In this document: positions 1 to 6,246 of the stretch, in pieces
How positions within the stretch are numbered: position 1 is the first letter of the stretch
Layout of the letters: every line of letters begins with the position of its first letter
Assembly (NCBI GenBank): GCA_032250585.1
Contig: JAVVFH010000142.1
Coordinates: forward strand, 1 to 9,158
DNA from: JAVVFH01 sp032250585
GTDB lineage: Bacteria > Pseudomonadota > Gammaproteobacteria > Xanthomonadales > SZUA-36
DNA: 9,158 bases
Reading direction: 5' to 3'
Notes under the pieces: model-generated
What the model was told of the DNA's origin: nothing
The model's input: only the letters and a program-made list of their open reading frames with translations
Database searches by the model: none
Program-made: the position numbers and the translations under genes

Positions 1-1074
1 CTCAGCGGCAAACGTCGCATCAGCGGCTCGCGAGCGCGCACGCCGAATGATCCCGCCCGGCAGCTGAGCATTCGCGGCGCCAGCGGCAACAACCTCAAGC
101 GGGTGACGCTGGAGATACCGGCCGGTCTCTTCGTCTGCATCACCGGCGTGTCAGGCTCCGGCAAATCAACCTTGATCAATGACACGCTGCACCGCCTGGC
201 GGCCCAGGAGCTTTACGGCAGCTCAGCCCAGCCCGCGCCCTTCGAGTCAGTGGAGAACCTGGGCCTGTTCGACAAGGTCGTGGACATCGACCAGTCGCCG
301 ATCGGACGAACGCCGCGCTCCAACCCGGCCACCTATACCGGCCTGTTCACGCCGATCCGGGACCTGTTCGCCGGTACGCAAGAGTCCAGAGCCCGTGGCT
401 ACAAGCCCGGCCGCTTCAGTTTCAACGTCAAAGGCGGACGTTGCGAAGCCTGCCAGGGCGATGGCTTGATCCGTGTCGAAATGCATTTTCTGCCGGACAT
501 CTACGTACCCTGCGACGTCTGCAAGGGCAAGCGGTACAACCGTGAGACCCTGAGCGTGACTTACAAGGGCAAGAACATCCACGAGGTTCTGAAGATGACG
601 GTCGAAGACGCCCTGGCGTTTTTTGAACCGGTGCCGGCTGTCGCCCGCAAACTCCAGACGATGTCCGACGTCGGTCTTTCCTACATCACGCTAGGACAAA
701 GCGCGACCACCTTGTCGGGCGGTGAGGCACAGCGCATCAAGCTCTCCAGGGAACTCAGCAAACGCGACACCGGCCAGACGCTGTATATCCTCGACGAGCC
801 CACGACCGGGCTGCATTTCCAGGACATCGAGCAGTTGCTGGGCGTGCTGCACCGCTTGCGCGATCACGGCAACACGATGATCGTGATCGAACACAACCTG
901 GACGTCATAAAGACTGCGGACTGGGTCATCGACCTGGGCCCGGAAGGCGGCGACAAGGGTGGCGAGATCATTGCACAAGGCACCCCGGAGCAAGTCGCCG
1001 GCATGTCGCATTCCTATACGGGGCAGTTTCTCGCCCGCATGCTGGAATCCGGTCTGCAGCGTAAAAGCGCCTGA
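1..1074 (+). CDS. uvrA: Excinuclease ABC subunit A (UvrA), C-terminal part, 5' end cut by window
   Basis: UvrA is the DNA-damage recognition ATPase of nucleotide excision repair; it loads UvrB at lesions in the cytoplasm. The frame is open from base 1, so the visible 357 residues are roughly the last 40% of a protein usually about 940 residues long. Seen in order: the second-domain Walker A motif GVSGSGKST (visible residues 49-57), the zinc-binding module CEAC...CDVC (C-X2-C-X19-C-X2-C, the spacing typical of UvrA), the ABC signature LSGGEAQRIKL, Walker B with LYILDEPTTGLHF, and the IEHNLDVIKTADW switch-histidine region. It ends normally, with TGA at 1072-1074. All catalytic landmarks in this half are intact. 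Its stop codon directly abuts the stop of the convergent gene, leaving no room for a terminator between the two. The identification is secure from several independent motifs; only the N-terminal half is unseen. Confidence 0.98.
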   Translation, partial: LSGKRRISGSRARTPNDPARQLSIRGASGNNLKRVTLEIPAGLFVCITGVSGSGKSTLINDTLHRLAAQELYGSSAQPAPFESVENLGLFDKVVDIDQSPIGRTPRSNPATYTGLFTPIRDLFAGTQESRARGYKPGRFSFNVKGGRCEACQGDGLIRVEMHFLPDIYVPCDVCKGKRYNRETLSVTYKGKNIHEVLKMTVEDALAFFEPVPAVARKLQTMSDVGLSYITLGQSATTLSGGEAQRIKLSRELSKRDTGQTLYILDEPTTGLHFQDIEQLLGVLHRLRDHGNTMIVIEHNLDVIKTADWVIDLGPEGGDKGGEIIAQGTPEQVAGMSHSYTGQFLARMLESGLQRKSA

Positions 1075-1533
1075 TCAGCGGGCCTCGACGGGCGCCTCGA
1101 AGCGGTAGTTGCGACCATCCAGCGTCGTGGCATGCAGCACCACCGATTCGCCAGACTTCACGTCCCGCAGCGGCATCATCAACATCAGGTGATAGCCTCC
1201 AGGCGCCAGTGCGACGGAATCGCCGGCCGGAATGACCAGCACCGGCACTTCGCGCATTTTACTGATACCGTCGACGAGTTCCGTGCTGTGAAGGCTGACA
1301 TCGGCATAGGCCGGGCTGGACCAGGCCGATATTTCCAGGTCCGAGGCGGTCTGATTTTCCAATACGCCGAATGCCGCAGTCATTTGCGTTTCCGGCGGTG
1401 CCGCGCGCACCCAGGTGTCGACGAATTCGAGACCGCCGGGTTCCGGCCCGGGTTCGCAGGCCGCCAACACGGCTGCTGCAAGGCACAGGCAAAGCCTGTG
1501 CACTGTACTTCGATTGAATACGTTCATAGGCAT
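1075..1533 (-). CDS. PCu(A)C-family copper chaperone, predicted lipoprotein
   Basis: This 152-residue protein belongs to the PCu(A)C family (older name DUF461), periplasmic Cu(I) carriers linked to assembly of the CuA site of cytochrome oxidase and to general copper handling. The family copper motif H-X10-M-X21-H-X-M is complete: His82, Met93, His115 and Met117, counting from the chosen start. A hydrophobic segment (residues 14-25) ends in the lipobox LAAC, with Cys26 as the lipidation site, so a membrane-anchored lipoprotein is predicted; many relatives have an ordinary cleaved signal peptide instead. The ATG at 1533 was chosen because AAAGGAG lies 6 bases before it; an in-frame ATG at 1551 lies upstream of that ribosome site and is less likely. 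It is transcribed divergently from the DUF4139 gene and convergently with uvrA. No cytochrome oxidase gene is in view, so the CuA role is family knowledge only. Confidence 0.92.
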   Translation of the reverse strand: MPMNVFNRSTVHRLCLCLAAAVLAACEPGPEPGGLEFVDTWVRAAPPETQMTAAFGVLENQTASDLEISAWSSPAYADVSLHSTELVDGISKMREVPVLVIPAGDSVALAPGGYHLMLMMPLRDVKSGESVVLHATTLDGRNYRFEAPVEAR

Positions 1534-1585
1534 GTTCAACTCCTTTGCCATTGTCGCCAGGAAAAATTTGTTCTACCAGAAGTGC

Positions 1586-1690
1586 CGTCATTCCCGCGCA
1601 GGCGGGAATCCAGGAATTTCGATCCAATCCGCGGCTTGGCGAATCCAGCGGTGTTGTTGGAACTGGATTTCCGCTTGCGCGGGAATGACG
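1586..1690. repeat. Inverted-repeat element with dRS3-like arms
   Basis: Two 28-base arms (1586-1613 and 1663-1690) are inverted copies of each other with 2 mismatches and enclose 49 bases. Each arm is itself palindromic: the left one has the form ATTCCC-N8-GGGAAT, and the right one matches it with one change. This is the form of the Neisseria dRS3 repeat and of widespread GTCATTCCCGC-type palindromes in proteobacteria. The arms create spurious reading frames with strings such as SRHSRASGNP and SFPRRRES. The element lies between two divergent genes, about 50 bases upstream of the PCu(A)C start and about 105 bases upstream of the DUF4139 start. No transposase and no convincing target-site duplication were seen at its edges. 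It could be a non-autonomous mobile element or a REP-like sequence; the transcript would fold into a strong hairpin. Confidence 0.85.
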
Positions 1691-1796
1691 AGAATTCAAG
1701 AAATTGGCGTGAGCACAAATTTGCCCTGCATTGTCGCCGCCTTAGCCGAATATTCGCTGTAGCTGTTGTAAACTGGCAGCCTGTTGGAGCATGAAT

Positions 1797-3305
1797 ATGA
1801 AAAACATATCGAAACTCGTAGTGCTGCTGTTCCTGCCCGCCTGCTGCGGTTCGGTGACGGCGGCCGAACAAACCGTCCCCAGTAATGACTCCATCACAAT
1901 TTATTCCCGCGTTCAACCGGGCGCCGTGGCGCCTGAACTCTACCGCCCGACGGCAGGCAGCCAGCGGCCGGGCACCGTGCCCGGCTACGCCATTGTCCGG
2001 CATGACCGCCGTTACAATATTTCCAAAGGAATCAGTATGCTGCGCGTCACGGACGTCGCTGCACTGATCGATCCAACAACCGTCACGTTCAAATCGCTCG
2101 ACACGCCGAAAACCCGGGTGCTGGAACAACGCTTCCAATTCGATCTGGTGAGCCAGGAAAAACTCCTGCAGCGGTATCTCGGGCGCAACATCGTGGTCGA
2201 ACAGGCGCGCGGCGAATACCTGGACCGGGTCGAAGGCCTGCTTTTGGGCACGGGCGGCGGTCTGATCCTGCAAATGGAAGACGGCAGCGTGCAGGCCATT
2301 CGCGATTATGGCTCACTGCATTTTCCGCAACTGCCCGGCGGCCTGATTACCAAACCGACCCTCGAGTGGTTGCTGGACAGCCCCGCCGCGGGCGCGCAGA
2401 ACGCACGCCTCGCCTACGAAACCGGCGGTATGACGTGGTGGGCCGACTACAATGTCGTTTACGCCGAGACCGGGGGCTGCACGATGGACATCTCGGCCTG
2501 GGTCAGTATCATCAACCAGTCCGGAGCCGGTTACGAAAACGCGCGGCTGAAGCTGATCGCCGGGGACATCAATCGCGTGGAACAGGCGCGGCCGCAGCGT
2601 GAGGCCGTATACGCCATGGCCATGCAGGATGAAGCGCGAGGCTTCACCGAAAAGGGGTTCTTCGAATACCACCTTTATACGCTGGACCGGCGCACCGACC
2701 TGTCCGACAACGCCACGCTGCAGCTGCAGCTGTTCCCGGCTGCGCGCGGCACGACTTGCAAAAAAGAGCTGGTTTTTGCGCCGACGCTGACCATGGCTTA
2801 CAGGGGTCATCGACAGCTGGATCAGGAGTATGGGCGCCAGGACACGGGCGATATCAGCGTTTTTCTGCGCTTTCAGAACGAGGAGGCGCAGCAGTTGGGC
2901 ATGCCGCTGCCGGCGGGGCGAATCCGCGTCAATCAACTCGACCCCGCCGACGGCAGCCTCGAGTTCATCGGCGAGGACGTGATCGATCATACGCCGCGCA
3001 ACGAGGGCGTGTTGATTCGTCTCGGTAATGCCTTCGATCTGGTGGGCGAGCGCGTCCAGACCGATTATCGCGTCGACACCCGAAGCCGTGATCTCTGGGA
3101 ATCCTTCGAGATCCGCCTGCGGAATCACAAGGATGAGGCGGCCGATGTCGTGGTGCTGGAAAACCTGTACCGGGCCGCGAACTGGGAAATAGGAAACGCC
3201 AACCGCGCCTTTGAGAAGGTCGATAGCCAGCAAATCCGGTTCCAGGTGAACATCGCAAGCGAAGAGGAAGCCATCATCCGATATACCGCCCATTACAGTT
3301 GGTAA
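1797..3305 (+). CDS. Exported DUF4139 domain-containing protein
   Basis: This 502-residue exported protein resembles the DUF4139 family, whose biochemical role is not settled. Supporting segments are KLLQRYLGRNIVV (near residue 125) and PTLEWLLDS followed by ARLAYETGGMTWWADYNVV (about 190-225), with a beta-rich C-terminal half ending IRYTAHYSW. The N-terminus has a basic start, a hydrophobic core (VVLLFLPA, residues 8-15) and then Cys16-Cys17. It may be a normal signal peptide cut near VTA-AEQ (residue 22-23) or an imperfect lipobox (LPAC), so export is likely but lipidation is open. Two further cysteines, in GGCTMD and TTCKKE, could form a disulfide. ATG 1797 was chosen because GGAG lies 7 bases upstream; the in-frame ATG at 1791 leaves only 1 base. 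It is monocistronic, with a terminator at 3392-3431. The family call comes from remembered motif similarity, and no function is assigned. Confidence 0.82.
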   Translation: MKNISKLVVLLFLPACCGSVTAAEQTVPSNDSITIYSRVQPGAVAPELYRPTAGSQRPGTVPGYAIVRHDRRYNISKGISMLRVTDVAALIDPTTVTFKSLDTPKTRVLEQRFQFDLVSQEKLLQRYLGRNIVVEQARGEYLDRVEGLLLGTGGGLILQMEDGSVQAIRDYGSLHFPQLPGGLITKPTLEWLLDSPAAGAQNARLAYETGGMTWWADYNVVYAETGGCTMDISAWVSIINQSGAGYENARLKLIAGDINRVEQARPQREAVYAMAMQDEARGFTEKGFFEYHLYTLDRRTDLSDNATLQLQLFPAARGTTCKKELVFAPTLTMAYRGHRQLDQEYGRQDTGDISVFLRFQNEEAQQLGMPLPAGRIRVNQLDPADGSLEFIGEDVIDHTPRNEGVLIRLGNAFDLVGERVQTDYRVDTRSRDLWESFEIRLRNHKDEAADVVVLENLYRAANWEIGNANRAFEKVDSQQIRFQVNIASEEEAIIRYTAHYSW

Positions 3306-3314
3306 TCGGCGAAT

Positions 3315-3339
3315 GGGGCCCGGTCAGACGGGGCCCGGT
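3315..3339. repeat. Tandem pair of GGGGCCCGGT (10-bp direct repeat)
   Basis: The ten-base unit GGGGCCCGGT occurs at 3315-3324 and 3330-3339, 10 bases after the DUF4139 stop. Each unit contains the self-complementary GGGCCC, so the two copies can also pair as a GC-only stem. There is no T-run behind it (TTATCTG follows), so it would be a poor terminator alone; it may stabilise the 3' end of the message. Confidence 0.6.
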
Positions 3340-3391
3340 TATCTGTCGTGGCCCCTCTTGTGCGACTTGCCGAATTCAATCGCGGAACGGG

Positions 3392-3431
3392 CCGGCAGAG
3401 TCGGTCTGACGCCATGACTGCCGGGGTTTTT
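3392..3431 (+). terminator. Rho-independent terminator downstream of DUF4139 gene
   Basis: CCGGCAG (3392-3398) pairs with CTGCCGG (3418-3424); the stem can extend through a 2-base bulge, and five T residues follow at 3427-3431. It is 86 bases after the DUF4139 stop and correctly oriented to end that transcript. The rest of 3306-3530, between the two converging genes, shows nothing else recognisable. Confidence 0.7.
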
Positions 3432-3530
3432 CTGGTATGGAACCGGCCGGGCGAAGCGCACGTTATTTCCGTTTTGATAGCCGGTATGGGAGCTTGGCAG
3501 CCCGGTAGGGGCCGCCACCCTGCAGAGCTC

Positions 3531-3911
3531 TCAGTGGCGTCGGCCGTAATGCGCCTTGCCGTGCTTTTGGCCATGGCGCCGGACCTCGTGGCCGTGGCGA
3601 CCCGACTTCCGGTCTGCGCGGTAATACCCGTAAGCCGGCGCGTGCTGGTAGCCGCGGGTGTGCCGGTAACTCTTTCCATGCTTGTGGGGAATCCACGGAA
3701 TGTAGCCGGGGGCGTAGCCGCTGCCAACGCGGTAGCTGAGCGATCCGCCATAGACGATCCGTCCATACGGATCTACCCATACCGTAGCCCCACCTGACAA
3801 ACGACCGTCGCGATGACCGTCATAGTAGGCCGAATCATGAGCCGCGGCGGCGCCGGATACAGCCAGGCTCAATAGCCCGGAAAGCAGAATGATCCATCGT
3901 GTTTTCATCAT
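3531..3911 (-). CDS. Small secreted His/Tyr/Gly-rich basic protein, function unknown
   Basis: I do not recognise a family. The 126-residue protein starts with a clear Sec signal peptide: basic MMKTR, hydrophobic WIILLSGLLSLAVSG, then AAAA with likely cleavage before His25. The mature part (about 102 residues) contains 12 histidines, 13 tyrosines, many Gly, Arg and Lys and no cysteine. A short ordered-looking segment (GGATVWVDPYGRIVYGG, about residues 40-56) is followed by a low-complexity basic tail such as GRHGHEVRRHGQKHGK. The ribosome site AAAGGAGGT is near-perfect, 4 bases before the first of two consecutive ATGs, so either Met may start it; the strong site is the main evidence that the gene is real. 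A periplasmic or outer-surface, possibly metal-binding protein is an inference from composition. It sits divergently to the ECI-like gene, with an 87-base shared upstream region. Confidence 0.72.
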   Translation of the reverse strand: MMKTRWIILLSGLLSLAVSGAAAAHDSAYYDGHRDGRLSGGATVWVDPYGRIVYGGSLSYRVGSGYAPGYIPWIPHKHGKSYRHTRGYQHAPAYGYYRADRKSGRHGHEVRRHGQKHGKAHYGRRH

Positions 3912-3923
3912 GATTACCTCCTT

Positions 3924-3952
3924 TTGCGATCCCTGCCTTTAGAGTCTAGACT
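3924..3952 (+). promoter_or_regulatory. Predicted sigma-70 promoter for the ECI-like gene
   Basis: TTGCGA (3924-3929) and TAGACT (3947-3952) are separated by exactly 17 bases and each matches 4 of 6 consensus positions. They lie about 45 bases upstream of the ATG at 3999. This is a plausible but unproven promoter. Its -10 box sits inside the palindrome at 3941-3954. Confidence 0.4.
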
Positions 3953-3954
3953 CT
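3941..3954. promoter_or_regulatory. Perfect 14-bp palindrome, candidate operator
   Basis: AGAGTCTAGACTCT is a perfect, spacerless palindrome in the short region between divergent genes. It overlaps the predicted -10 box of the plus-strand promoter and lies 29-43 bases before the minus-strand start, so a dimeric regulator bound here could control both genes. The regulator is not in view and the motif was not recognised. Confidence 0.4.
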
Positions 3955-3998
3955 GAGCCTGAATACGATCTGAACAAGCCGGAAGCGAGACCCCTTTT

Positions 3999-4748
3999 AT
4001 GCTGGAAATTATTGATCACCACAGCGTTAGGGAAATCAGGCTGGCGAGACCGCCGGCCAACGCGCTGAACCCCGAACTGATGACAGCCCTGACCGCTGCG
4101 TTGCAGGAGGCCGCAAACGTCGCGGATGCCGTTATTGTTTCCGGTCTGCCAGGGATGTTTTCGGCCGGGCTCGATGTGCCAGAATTGCTGCAATTGGACC
4201 GGGAAGCCCTGTCGCGAGCCTGGCAGGGTTTCCTCGAAGTGAGCGGCACAATCGCCCGGATGCCGGTGCCAACCGCCTTCGCGTTGACCGGCCACGCCCC
4301 GGCTGCCGGCATTGTCATGGCCTTGTTCGGCGATTATCGCGTGATGGCCAGCGGGTTCAAAACCGGGCTCAACGAAGTCCAGGTGGGGCTGGTCGTTCCA
4401 TCGACGATCTACCAGGCGTTGGTGCGGGCGGTCGGACCGCACACCGCAGAGCGGATACTCGTCGCCGGTGAAATATTGAACTCGGACCAGGCCGCGAGGA
4501 TTGGGCTGGTCGACGAGCTGACGGACAATCCTGATGCGGCGGTCGAGCGAGCGCTCGACTGGTGCCGCAGACACAGCACACTGCCGCGTTCAGCGATGCT
4601 CATGACCCGCGCCATGGCCCGCGCAGATCTGCACAGCCTGTTCGGGGACCACAGCGCATTGGGCGTCGAAAAATTTGTGGAGGTATGGTTTTCGGAAACC
4701 ACCCAGCAAAAGCTGCGCGCGCTGGCCGCGAGTCTGAAAAAAAGCTGA
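3999..4748 (+). CDS. Enoyl-CoA hydratase/isomerase family protein, ECI1-like (delta3,delta2-enoyl-CoA isomerase)
   Basis: This is a 249-residue crotonase-fold enzyme acting on acyl-CoA thioesters in the cytoplasm. FSAGLD (residues 54-59) and GHAPAAG (98-104) form the two halves of the oxyanion hole. The combination FSAGLDV...GLNEVQVGL (about 123-131) closely follows mitochondrial ECI1 (FSAGLDL, GLNETQLGI), which moves cis/trans-3 double bonds to trans-2 so that unsaturated fatty acids can enter beta-oxidation. Glu126 in GLNEVQ corresponds to the ECI1 catalytic Glu, so isomerase is preferred over hydratase. The later AERILVAGEILNSDQAARIGLVDEL segment also fits the family. The ribosome site is weak (GCGAG about 9 bases upstream). 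The gene ends 29 bases before the end of the convergent sulfurtransferase, with no clear terminator between them. Family is near certain; exact substrate is inferred. Confidence 0.9.
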   Translation: MLEIIDHHSVREIRLARPPANALNPELMTALTAALQEAANVADAVIVSGLPGMFSAGLDVPELLQLDREALSRAWQGFLEVSGTIARMPVPTAFALTGHAPAAGIVMALFGDYRVMASGFKTGLNEVQVGLVVPSTIYQALVRAVGPHTAERILVAGEILNSDQAARIGLVDELTDNPDAAVERALDWCRRHSTLPRSAMLMTRAMARADLHSLFGDHSALGVEKFVEVWFSETTQQKLRALAASLKKS

Positions 4749-4777
4749 CAAACCCGGAACCAACACCTTTCAGCCCG

Positions 4778-5626
4778 TCAGTCGCCGGATGCCACAGGAC
4801 GCGACGGGTCGCGGATCCATTCGCTCCAGGAACCGGGATAAAGGCGGGTGCCTTCAAGGCCGGATAACTCCATCGCGAACAGGTTGTGACAGGCCGATAC
4901 GCCTGAACCGCATGAGTGAACGACATTCCGAAGATCTTTCGCGCCCAGGACGGCCCGGAACTCCGTTCGCAGTTCCTGGGGGGACTTGAAATAGTCCCCC
5001 GGACCCAGGTTCAAGCCGAAGTGCCGGTTCAACGCGCCGGGAATGTGACCGGCCCGAGTGTCGAGCGGCTCGACCTTGCCCGCAAAACGCTCGGCGGCGC
5101 GGGCGTCCAGCACAAGGAGTTCCGGCATATCGAGTTTTTCCTGAATTTCCACAGCGGTGGCGGTCAACGACAGATCAGGCTGCAAAGTCGCAGGAGGAGC
5201 CAGCGCAGGCGTCATCGTGCCCGATTCCAGCGGCAGCCCGGATGCCTCCCAGGCCGCCAGGCCCCCATCCAACAGGCTTGCGGACTGTCCGAAATATCGC
5301 ATCAGCCACCAAAGCCGCGCGGCGACCGCGTTCGGACCCTCGTCGTAGGCCACCAGCAGCTTGTCACGAGCCCAGCCGATGGACGCCAGGAAACGGGCGA
5401 AATCGTCCGCATGGGGTAGCGGGTGCCGGCCGCTGAAATCGGTCACGGGTGAAGAGAGGTTCTCACCCAGGTGCGCATAGGTCGCACCGGGAATATGGCC
5501 TGTCCGCCAGTCCTTGCGGCCTTTATCGGGATCCGCGAAATCGAAGCGGCAATCCACCACGATGCATGCCCTGGAGCGCAACAGTTCATCCAGGCGCTGT
5601 GGAGTGAGCAGGAGTTCACCGCTCAC
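4778..5626 (-). CDS. sseA: Two-domain rhodanese-type sulfurtransferase, SseA-like (3-mercaptopyruvate sulfurtransferase)
   Basis: This enzyme transfers sulfur from 3-mercaptopyruvate or thiosulfate to acceptors such as cyanide or thiols, through a persulfide on the active cysteine. The N-terminal rhodanese domain (about residues 5-130) has VDCRFDFADPDKGRKDW and GHIPGA. The C-terminal domain has VLDARAAERFAG, a second GHIPGA and the loop CGSGVSACHN with Cys239. The loop is CGSGV(S/T)A as in mercaptopyruvate enzymes, rather than the CRKGVTA typical of thiosulfate rhodaneses. The GTG at 5626 was chosen: it overlaps the upstream stop by four bases (GTGA), gives 282 residues (E. coli SseA is about 281) and puts the active Cys near the SseA position. 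An in-frame ATG at 5683, behind GGAAGGG, would add 19 hydrophilic residues and overlap the Nudix gene by 61 bases; it remains possible. Last gene of a three-gene operon. Confidence 0.92.
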   Translation of the reverse strand: MSGELLLTPQRLDELLRSRACIVVDCRFDFADPDKGRKDWRTGHIPGATYAHLGENLSSPVTDFSGRHPLPHADDFARFLASIGWARDKLLVAYDEGPNAVAARLWWLMRYFGQSASLLDGGLAAWEASGLPLESGTMTPALAPPATLQPDLSLTATAVEIQEKLDMPELLVLDARAAERFAGKVEPLDTRAGHIPGALNRHFGLNLGPGDYFKSPQELRTEFRAVLGAKDLRNVVHSCGSGVSACHNLFAMELSGLEGTRLYPGSWSEWIRDPSRPVASGD

Positions 5627-6246
5627 GACGGGTTTTCCATCCGGGATATCAGGTTCATCAAAATGGCTGCTGTCGCTCCCCATATATTTTGACCCTTCCA
5701 GTGCAGGGTATAAAGCGTTTGACTCTGACCGCCGCGCCTGACGTTACGCGACTGGTAACGGGCTTTGTCCAGCGCGACATGAAGCGGCACGGTGAAGACA
5801 TCTGCCACTTCAGTTTCGTCCAGAACCCACCGCACCGGCGGTGTCACCAGAGCCACCACCGGCAGCACTCGGTAATCGGAGATCGTGTCCATGCGGTCGA
5901 GAAAGCCGATCGGCCGCACCGACTCGGGAGCCAGCCCAATCTCTTCCCAGGCTTCGCGCAACGCAGTCTCCACCGCCGAGGTATCGCCTTCCTCTGCTTC
6001 ACCACCGGGAAAACTCACCTGGCCCGGGTGATTCGGCAGATGATCGGCGCGGCGGGTCAACACGATGCAGGGCTCGTGGCCTTTCAGGAACGGCACCAAA
6101 ACCGCGGCGGTTCGCCCCGGCCGGAAAACGGCTTCGCCAGATGGGTGGAAGCCGCTGATACGGAGGCCTTTGACGCCTAATTCAAGCGGCGAGACGGCTT
6201 GCATCAAACGATCTTGCCAATGCTCCGGGGCGCAAAGATCCATCAT
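5623..6246 (-). CDS. nudL: Nudix hydrolase, CoA pyrophosphatase (NudL-like)
   Basis: It is predicted to hydrolyse coenzyme A (and acyl- or oxidised CoA) to 3',5'-ADP and 4'-phosphopantetheine, using Mg or Mn in the cytoplasm. The 207 residues compare with about 192 in E. coli NudL. The CoA-recognition motif is present as VLTRRADHLPNHPGQVSFPGG (residues 62-82), the UPF0035 signature upstream of the Nudix box. The box itself runs through about residue 105 with REAWEEIGL (97-105) carrying the metal-binding glutamates. The usual first Glu of GX5E is shifted or absent, as I recall for NudL proteins in general. The start ATG overlaps the preceding DUF1289 stop by four bases (ATGA), and no strong ribosome site precedes it, which suggests translational coupling. 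A second ATG follows immediately. Its stop overlaps the sulfurtransferase GTG in the same manner. Confidence 0.92.
   Translation of the reverse strand: MMDLCAPEHWQDRLMQAVSPLELGVKGLRISGFHPSGEAVFRPGRTAAVLVPFLKGHEPCIVLTRRADHLPNHPGQVSFPGGEAEEGDTSAVETALREAWEEIGLAPESVRPIGFLDRMDTISDYRVLPVVALVTPPVRWVLDETEVADVFTVPLHVALDKARYQSRNVRRGGQSQTLYTLHWKGQNIWGATAAILMNLISRMENPS

Noticed and set aside
1549..1738. 10-bp direct repeat CATTGTCGCC at 1549-1558 and 1729-1738 around the inverted-repeat element
   Set aside because: The copies lie 27-38 bases from the element edges, so they are not a target-site duplication; chance similarity is likely.
1132..1794. 220-codon plus-strand frame across the PCu(A)C gene and the inverted repeat
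   Set aside because: It is antisense to a gene with a complete copper motif and gains length from repeat-derived residues.
1536..2273. 245-codon minus-strand frame opposite the DUF4139 gene
   Set aside because: No signal, domain or ribosome site; includes translated repeat arms.
2313..3293. 326-codon open frame antisense to the DUF4139 gene
   Set aside because: It mirrors a well-supported gene, has no ribosome site or domain, and long antisense frames are expected at this GC content.
3348..3797. 149-codon hydrophobic plus-strand frame opposite the His-rich protein
   Set aside because: Its hydrophobicity is the reverse image of the Arg/His-rich coding strand, and it lacks a ribosome site; the minus-strand gene has AAAGGAGGT and a signal peptide.
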